In this document: piece after piece, positions 52,746-57,553 of the stretch
Layout: every line of letters begins with the position of its first letter
Numbering within the stretch: position 1 is the stretch's first letter
Origin: Candidatus Helarchaeota archaeon
Lineage (GTDB): Archaea; Asgardarchaeota; Lokiarchaeia; Helarchaeales; HEL-GB-A
Direction of reading: 5' to 3'
Assembly (NCBI GenBank): GCA_016840125.1
Contig: JAEOSY010000170.1
Location: forward strand, 1-57,553
DNA length: 57,553 bases
The notes under the pieces: model-generated
What the model was told of the DNA's origin: nothing
The model's database searches: none
The model's input: the letters and a program-made list of their open reading frames with translations, nothing else
Position numbers and translations under genes: made by a program

Positions 52746-52765
52746 CGTAAAACAATATACTATTC

Positions 52766-53151
52766 GTGGTTTGGTGAGAGTAAGGACGGTCGCCGGACGA
52801 AATTCGTCTGAGGAAGGTCCCTTCTCCCATCTAGGCAACGATGTGGCATAGCCACAAGGCGAGAGTTTTCCTCTGAGAACAGAAATGACACGTCCATATA
52901 TTAGATGATGATGAGGCGGCTGAGAACCTAGTTCGAGAAGACTTATGGCGACATGAGTTGAGATAACCCGTTGAAGAGATATATGGCACCGTTGAAACGG
53001 CTCAAGATCGTGGGAGCAAGCCTAAAATAAAACCTGATGATGTGCCTAGCTGAAGGAATGGGTAAGGCGCATAGACAGATACCGTCAAGGAAACTTCGAG
53101 CAATCGGGGTTCCTGAACAGAAAAGGGCCTACTCTACTCACACCAGACCAC
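52766..53151 (+). ncRNA. rnpB: RNase P RNA (archaeal type)
   Basis: About 386 bases that carry the universally conserved RNase P RNA blocks in the right order: GAGGAAGGTCC near 52811 (CR-I), AACAGAAATGAC near 52878 (CR-II/III region), GGGAGCAAGCCTA near 53012, AGCTGAAGGAATG near 53048 (CR-IV) and GAACAGAAAAGGGCCTA near 53114 (CR-V). The ends pair as stem P1: GTGGTTTGGTGAGAGTA with its near-perfect complement TACTCTACTCACACCAGACC region at 53130-53151. The RNA catalyses 5' tRNA processing together with archaeal protein subunits. Only eight bases separate its end from the ribosome site of the Roadblock gene. Confidence 0.9.
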
Positions 53152-53173
53152 ACTCTTTTGGTGAGGGAATAAT

Positions 53174-53554
53174 ATACAAGAAATTGCTGTGCAAGGTAGA
53201 ATAGGGTTACTGATCGATGAGATCTGTCTAAATTGCAATGTTACTCTCATTGGTTGGGCTGTTTACGATGCTGAAGGGCTTCCTTTATACTCTAAATTTA
53301 GGGCTCGCGAGGAGGAATTCGGCGCGATGGCAGCAAATATTATAGATATTTATAAACGCATTCCTGAATTAGTCGTATCTTGTTACTACTTTAAGGAAAT
53401 GAATCTTTTCTTGCACCGCATTAAGCTAGGTATGAACTACTTTATACTTACCATCGCAATTGAGAAAAATATTAGGAATCATGGACTCGTTGTCATGCAA
53501 CTTCAAAAACTCGAAAATAGGATTTTAGATATCATAAGTATTAAGGTCACTTAA
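53174..53554 (+). CDS. Roadblock/LC7-domain protein; apparent ATA start
   Basis: A 126-residue single-domain protein. ATA at 53174 lies six bases after GGTGAGGG, and gives the helix IQEIAVQGRIGLLIDEICLN expected at the start of Roadblock domains; the only standard start (GTG 53189) is 21 bases after that site. VTLIGWAVYDAEGLPLYSKF is the signature strand-turn-strand of the family (GvEgavVvdxdGlpi). Roadblock proteins pair with small GTPases in cell polarity and motility. The gene directly follows RNase P RNA and may be read from the same promoter. Confidence 0.75.
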   Translation: MQEIAVQGRIGLLIDEICLNCNVTLIGWAVYDAEGLPLYSKFRAREEEFGAMAANIIDIYKRIPELVVSCYYFKEMNLFLHRIKLGMNYFILTIAIEKNIRNHGLVVMQLQKLENRILDIISIKVT

Positions 53555-54097
53555 TCAGATATATCCCTCTTGAATTTCAATGATTTCCTTACTAGTTTTC
53601 GCTGCTGCATACTCATTGAGCGGCTCTGCGTTTAATTGGAGGAAATGTTTTCCCCATTTGAAGATGGATAGAATCGTTTCGGCGTAATCTTGAAAGCCTA
53701 CGATATACAAAGCTGCTGCTAAAGCTTCGACAGTACTTAATTGGGTGGGAACTCCATAATTTACTGGATTAGTTGCAACTAAATAAGGAATAGATCGGTT
53801 TATTCCTCGAGACTTTAAAACGTCATGCATTTCATTGATTCTCTTCCAGGAACAGTCAATCACCACTAATCCTTTTTCCAGGATTTGGGGGCGGTCCTCA
53901 TTGGATATAGAGCGAAGCGCAAAAGGATTTAAAACAATTGCACCTTTAGGAATTTTATTCATCTTTTGTGATTTAATATATCCATGCCTCTCCAATTTCG
54001 TGGTTGTGCATTTCTTTGGATCGCATTGCTTCGCATGATATGCATATAATTTTACCGGTGCCGCTTTCCAGCGCGGATTGGATGGTTTATAGCGCAT
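53555..54097 (-). CDS. tsr3: Tsr3, rRNA aminocarboxypropyltransferase
   Basis: A 180-residue protein that matches the archaeal and eukaryotic Tsr3 family (DUF367) along its whole length: LYAYHAKQCDPKKCT, IPKGAIVLNPFALRSIS, GLVVIDCSWKR, YLVATNPVNYGVPTQLSTVE, FKWGKHFLQLN and AAKTSKEIIEIQ. It transfers the aminocarboxypropyl group from AdoMet to the hypermodified uridine of small-subunit rRNA near the decoding site. It converges on the Roadblock gene, with the stops adjacent. Confidence 0.9.
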   Translation of the reverse strand: MRYKPSNPRWKAAPVKLYAYHAKQCDPKKCTTTKLERHGYIKSQKMNKIPKGAIVLNPFALRSISNEDRPQILEKGLVVIDCSWKRINEMHDVLKSRGINRSIPYLVATNPVNYGVPTQLSTVEALAAALYIVGFQDYAETILSIFKWGKHFLQLNAEPLNEYAAAKTSKEIIEIQEGYI

Positions 54098-54181
54098 TTC
54101 TTAATTCCTATTACTTCTATGACTATGAAGGAAGGTTTGAAATTAAATTTTTTTTAAATTTCTTAAAATTCCGAGTTCCCA

Positions 54182-55732
54182 CTAGAAGAAATCTAATAAG
54201 ATATCGACGAAAAATAATGCCGATCGAGCGAGATACTCATTCGTGAAGTATCCTATCTGGAATTCAGGATACTTCCACCCATCTAATGTTGAATTTAAAA
54301 GAGAAATCAATCCGTTATAACCAAAGGTATTGTAAAAATTTCCCATTTCAAATAATTCCACTGTTGTATATCGTAAATACTTCAATAAAGCAATATCCTG
54401 TAAAATCTCATCAACCGTATCATATGCCTCATACCCCATACAACCTAGCGCCACCACCGCCCGATCCCCATACATTTTCTTATGAAAATCAGCTAAATTA
54501 TACACATAATCTTGCCCAAAAGGCGTGGTATGATATTCACAACTTCTATACATCATATAGCTCACTCGATCCCACATATCTGGTGGATTATTTACTATCC
54601 CAAACATCTGTTGGATGTCCGCATCACCATCCTTCAAGTCCTCTAACGTGAGATCCATCCCCACAAGTGCGATTTCGTAGCCCTGAGCACTCCAATTATC
54701 TGCGACAGATTCGTACATATCAACTGCTAACGACCAATTCTTTTTCACGGTATTTCTGTGCTGCAGAAGTGTTTGAACATAATTAAAGATATCTGCGAGC
54801 TCCGTATCCATTATTTCCTGGTCTATCTCATTATCAAAGAGCATCCCATGAATAGTCAGTGAATAATTCTGAACCCACTCATCAAAGACCTGCTTGAATT
54901 CAGGTAAATGCTCGTAGTTTTGATATGATGGGTAATGACCATAGAGTGAAGTATCATATACAAACCAGATCCAAACGTTCAAACCACTTTGAGTGCTCTT
55001 ATTCACCATTTGAGCCATTTTTAACCCCTTTACTGGATCCGTTAGTTCATATTCTGCGACTAATAATAAAACTTCTACAGGGATAAGATTTCCCCCTCCA
55101 AAAGCCGTCCCATTTAACGCACTTAATATGGTGTCGTTCATTATATAATCATAACTCGATAATGTGACATAAAATGATAATTGAATCTCCTGAGAACCCT
55201 GACCTTCGCCGAGAATATTGTTAATATCGATATTTTTCCTCGCCACAGTGTAGGATGTTGCGCCTAAGCTAAATACAATCGATGGAAATGCAAACATAAA
55301 AATTAAGAGCAATACAACTATCTTACGCTTCCTAGAAGCAAATGAAATGCTTGTAGATCGGCCCAGACGTCTACTTTGTAGGTAATTTTGAATAACAAGA
55401 AAGAATCTCATTCCTTTACTGATCAATAAGGCTAAAAAGAGTATGAATCCGATGGAGAAATACCCCATTAAAATTGAAATTAACCCAATAAAAAGAAAGC
55501 CATATAATAAAAGTTGTAGTAAATTAAAAACGATCTGAAGACCAAACCGTTTATTCTTCCGATAAAAAGCCCAATCGAGCAAAAATCCTGCTATAAAACC
55601 CGCCACTAGAAGAGCCAGCGATAGGAAATAAAGCAAATGCCCATAATTTCCTACAATTAGAACCCATTTGACAAAAATATATCCAATGATACTTAAACTG
55701 AACGCAGTATCGATGTGATAGAAATTATTCAT
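54182..55732 (-). CDS. Membrane protein with extracellular glycosidase-like barrel
   Basis: The start is set at ATG 55732 behind GAGG; a GTG six codons earlier is possible. About 516 residues. Four to five membrane helices fill the first 160 residues; the rest (about 170-516) is a soluble domain with barrel-like strand-helix alternation: VWIWFVYDTSLYGHYP, GMLFDNEIDQEIMDTE, WSLAVDMYESVADNW, AVVALGCMGYEAYDTVDEIL and LRYTTVELFEMGNFYN. The D-x-E pairs fit a TIM-barrel hydrolase site, but no family is recognised. It probably faces outward. Function in surface-glycan handling is a guess. Confidence 0.5.
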   Translation of the reverse strand: MNNFYHIDTAFSLSIIGYIFVKWVLIVGNYGHLLYFLSLALLVAGFIAGFLLDWAFYRKNKRFGLQIVFNLLQLLLYGFLFIGLISILMGYFSIGFILFLALLISKGMRFFLVIQNYLQSRRLGRSTSISFASRKRKIVVLLLIFMFAFPSIVFSLGATSYTVARKNIDINNILGEGQGSQEIQLSFYVTLSSYDYIMNDTILSALNGTAFGGGNLIPVEVLLLVAEYELTDPVKGLKMAQMVNKSTQSGLNVWIWFVYDTSLYGHYPSYQNYEHLPEFKQVFDEWVQNYSLTIHGMLFDNEIDQEIMDTELADIFNYVQTLLQHRNTVKKNWSLAVDMYESVADNWSAQGYEIALVGMDLTLEDLKDGDADIQQMFGIVNNPPDMWDRVSYMMYRSCEYHTTPFGQDYVYNLADFHKKMYGDRAVVALGCMGYEAYDTVDEILQDIALLKYLRYTTVELFEMGNFYNTFGYNGLISLLNSTLDGWKYPEFQIGYFTNEYLARSALFFVDILLDFF

Positions 55733-55820
55733 TATTTGCCTCAATTTCACTTAAATCCTGCTGTTTCTCTGTTATTCTCCGAGATAACCATCATAAACTT
55801 TTTCTTTTTTTTTCATTAGT

Positions 55821-55897
55821 ATACCGAAGACTGCACCATCCCTCCTTTTAATACCCAAATCTAATGCCGAAAATTGCCCCATCCCCACTTATATTCC
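55821..55897 (+). repeat. Degenerate tandem repeat (two copies, 43-base period)
   Basis: Copies at 55821-55854 and 55864-55897 share ATxCCGAAxAxTGCxCCATC and a following C/T-rich part. The second copy contains the ATG 55864. If the repeat is regulatory, the gene start is more likely ATG 55903, in the same frame. Confidence 0.4.
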
Positions 55898-55902
55898 TGT
55901 TA

Positions 55903-56094
55903 ATGGATAATGAAATTGTTGAATATTTAGAGGTTATGAACTTGGCAAAAAACTTTTTAGAAAAAATCCCAAATGAACACAATCTTCTTTCCATTACCTT
56001 AGTAATAGGCGTGATCGCTGTCTTTATTCTCCTTACATACTGGTTATTTCTCTCTGGAACTTTCGGGTCCGCTTCCCTCTTCTCGCAATTCTAA
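55903..56094 (+). CDS. Small single-helix membrane protein
   Basis: A 63-residue protein with an acidic amphipathic N-terminal half (MDNEIVEYLEVMNLAKNFLE) and one C-terminal membrane helix (LLSITLVIGVIAVFILLTYW) followed by a short tail. The layout is tail-anchored. The extension to ATG 55864 lies in the repeat and is not included. Family unknown. Confidence 0.45.
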   Translation: MDNEIVEYLEVMNLAKNFLEKIPNEHNLLSITLVIGVIAVFILLTYWLFLSGTFGSASLFSQF

Positions 56095-56142
56095 TTCATT
56101 AAGACAATCCTAATTTTAATGGTTGATTTTTTTGGCTACAAA

Positions 56143-56874
56143 TTATCCCAAATGTTTATTTCCCCACCATCCAATTTCGACAGTTCTCGCTAATACTAAA
56201 ACTAATACTTTTGCAACTCCGAGACCTTTTAGTAGTTTTGAGCATTTTTCTTTAGTTTCACCGCGTTTATAAACATCATCAAGTAAAATAACATATTCAT
56301 CTTCTAGGTCACCAGAATTAGTAGCTATAGCATAATCTTTTTCACTTGGTGATATCCTTTTCAAAACATCGTGTTTAAAAATAATTTTTAACGAATCTGT
56401 AAAAGGGAAACCAAAATAATTCATTTGATTCTTTGGATAAAACGAGGGTACAGGAATACAAGTTTTATATTTTTCAATTTCAATTTTTTTATCAAGAATC
56501 CACCAAGCAAAAAGTCGCCCAACAATCTCCCCAATCCTTTTTTTTTGCTCCTTATTGCAAGTTGGTTTTCTATTTGGTTTATCAGGCTTCATACATCTTA
56601 TTTTACTGCAAATATTGGACCATTTCCCTCGTCCGAATTTGTTTGAATAACTTTCGTATCTAGTATAAATCCCTAGTGAATACAGTTTATCAAAAGATCT
56701 CCCATTAACACATCTACGGCAAATAGATTCAGTTCCATGTTTAATATTAGGTTCTAGGCAAATTTTACATCCATTTAAATCATATAATCTTAATTCATTT
56801 TGTTTCTTCATTCCCAAATCTTCAAATTTATACTCTAAATATTCATTTCCATCTTTAATGACTTTTTTAATCAT
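56143..56874 (-). CDS. ComF-like phosphoribosyltransferase with zinc fingers
   Basis: A 243-residue protein. The N-terminal part binds zinc through CKIC and CRRC (residues about 36-55). The C-terminal part is a type I phosphoribosyltransferase: YVILLDDVYKRGETKEKCSKLL carries the PRPP-binding V-D-D-x-x-x-x-G-x-T loop, and TCIPVPSFYPKNQMNYFG the upstream hood. This is the ComFC layout, as used in DNA uptake and processing; similar proteins also sit in defence-like operons. The DprA gene lies 88 bases upstream on the same strand. Confidence 0.75.
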   Translation of the reverse strand: MIKKVIKDGNEYLEYKFEDLGMKKQNELRLYDLNGCKICLEPNIKHGTESICRRCVNGRSFDKLYSLGIYTRYESYSNKFGRGKWSNICSKIRCMKPDKPNRKPTCNKEQKKRIGEIVGRLFAWWILDKKIEIEKYKTCIPVPSFYPKNQMNYFGFPFTDSLKIIFKHDVLKRISPSEKDYAIATNSGDLEDEYVILLDDVYKRGETKEKCSKLLKGLGVAKVLVLVLARTVEIGWWGNKHLG

Positions 56875-56962
56875 AATTTATTCCCTATTCCCATGCTATA
56901 GAAATTAAAAAGCTTTTTACATTTTTATCTTTCGTAATGAAATGGGGTTTTGAAAGAAGGTT

Positions 56963-57553
56963 TTATTTGATATATGAGAGAATTGAAGAATTTTTAACAT
57001 CTTTTTTTTCTGAAAAAGCCTTTCTTCTTTCAAGCGCTTTGAATATCTCTATAACTTCATTTCCAGAAGAAACTGAATAACCTTTAAGATCCCTTATTAC
57101 ATAAGATGGTATGTAAGCTGACTTTCGCTTTGGATTCTCAGGTATTAGACCAAATATTGGTTTATTTTGCTGTTTAGCGAACTTGATTTGCCATTTAGTT
57201 CCACTCTTCTCTGTTCCTTCGATGAAAATACTCCCTCTAGATAATCCACAATTCAATTTATTCCTCTTTTGTAACGTCCATTTCTTCACTCGTTCATTAG
57301 GAAGTGATTGGGTAATAATTGCACCATTTCTAGAAATATCTTCTGCTAATTCTTGGTTGTCAGGGGGATATATATCTAAAAGTCCGCTCCCAATTACTGC
57401 AATTGTCCTCCCCCCGGCATCTAATGCACCTAAATGTGCTTCCGTATCAATTCCTCTAGCTAAACCGCTTATTATAGTATATCCTTCTTTGCTTAGCTCC
57501 TTAGCAATTTTCCTAGCCATTTTATGTCCATAATATGATGGATTTCGGGTTCC
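56963..57553 (-). CDS. dprA: DprA/Smf DNA-processing protein (5' end outside window)
   Basis: The frame is open to the window end and encodes at least 196 residues. GTRNPSYYGHK at the edge matches the GxRxPSxYG motif that opens the DprA Rossmann fold, followed by ISGLARGIDTEAHLGALDAG, TIAVIGSGLLDIYPPDNQEL and NGAIITQSLP. LSRGSIFIEGTEKSGTKWQI is the phosphate-binding GxxKSG-like site. DprA binds single-stranded DNA and loads RecA during transformation. It pairs with the ComF-like gene. A short charged C-terminal tail (RRKAFSEKKDVKN) takes the place of the usual winged helix. Confidence 0.85.
   Translation of the reverse strand, partial: GTRNPSYYGHKMARKIAKELSKEGYTIISGLARGIDTEAHLGALDAGGRTIAVIGSGLLDIYPPDNQELAEDISRNGAIITQSLPNERVKKWTLQKRNKLNCGLSRGSIFIEGTEKSGTKWQIKFAKQQNKPIFGLIPENPKRKSAYIPSYVIRDLKGYSVSSGNEVIEIFKALERRKAFSEKKDVKNSSILSYIK

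Noticed and set aside
1..57553. CRISPR arrays, transposases, integrases, prophage genes, rRNA
   Set aside because: None seen. The only repeats found are the gene-end relics and the small tandem repeat at 55821.

Overview
This window most likely comes from an Asgard archaeon of the Lokiarchaeia-like kind (inference). The archaeal side of the case is an archaeal-type RNase P RNA, a Tsr3 rRNA-modifying enzyme, A+T-rich DNA, T-tract terminators, and TATA boxes about 25-30 bases ahead of short leaders. The Asgard side is the number of eukaryote-like modules: a Roadblock protein, five proteins with a longin/roadblock-like (profilin-fold) domain, a membrane RING-finger protein, and LRR-TIR, SIR2-TPR and TPR-like architectures. 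No tRNA, rRNA, CRISPR array, transposase or prophage was seen.

Layout. 1-3.7 kb: small genes, a PD-(D/E)XK nuclease and a transporter with a C-terminal longin-like domain. Among them lie three relics of the 3' end of a heterodisulfide-reductase-like gene. 3.8-11.9 kb: LRR-TIR protein, beta-propeller/RING membrane protein, a multi-HTH regulator, and a set of surface proteins anchored by Gly-rich N-terminal helices. 12-18.4 kb: a probable defence island with AAA ATPase-nuclease-HhH, Zn-HEPN-like partner, a large AT-rich membrane protein and SIR2-TPR. 18.7-21.8 kb: an FAD dehydrogenase/HdrD-like iron-sulfur pair. 22.3-28.4 kb: two tandem membrane-longin proteins (one with an in-frame stop), MFS exporter, GNAT, FGase-like hydrolase and a divergent RimK-like ATP-grasp ligase. 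28.6-34.6 kb: longin-wHTH-V4R regulator, sugar kinase, URO-D-family protein, then TusA-like, IscS lacking its PLP lysine, and IscU fused to a reductase-like domain. 34.7-46 kb: membrane proteins, two divergent thiolases, a solo DNA methyltransferase, acyl-CoA synthetase, an SRPBCC protein, an SF2 helicase and another membrane-longin protein. 47-57.5 kb: small and membrane proteins, MutY-like glycosylase, dihydropyrimidinase-like amidohydrolase, CofD-like protein, RNase P RNA followed at once by a Roadblock gene, Tsr3, and a ComF-like/DprA pair cut by the window end.

Three patterns stand out. (1) At least six reading frames have no AUG/GUG/UUG where a Shine-Dalgarno sequence and family alignment place the start. 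They carry AUA, AUC or AUU there. One has a close paralogue in the same window with ATG at the identical position. (2) Short 3'-terminal gene fragments (last 16-30 codons plus stop) are scattered as relics from two unrelated gene families. (3) A longin-like sensor domain is attached to a transporter, to polytopic membrane proteins and to a soluble HTH-V4R regulator, which looks like a lineage-specific membrane signalling family.
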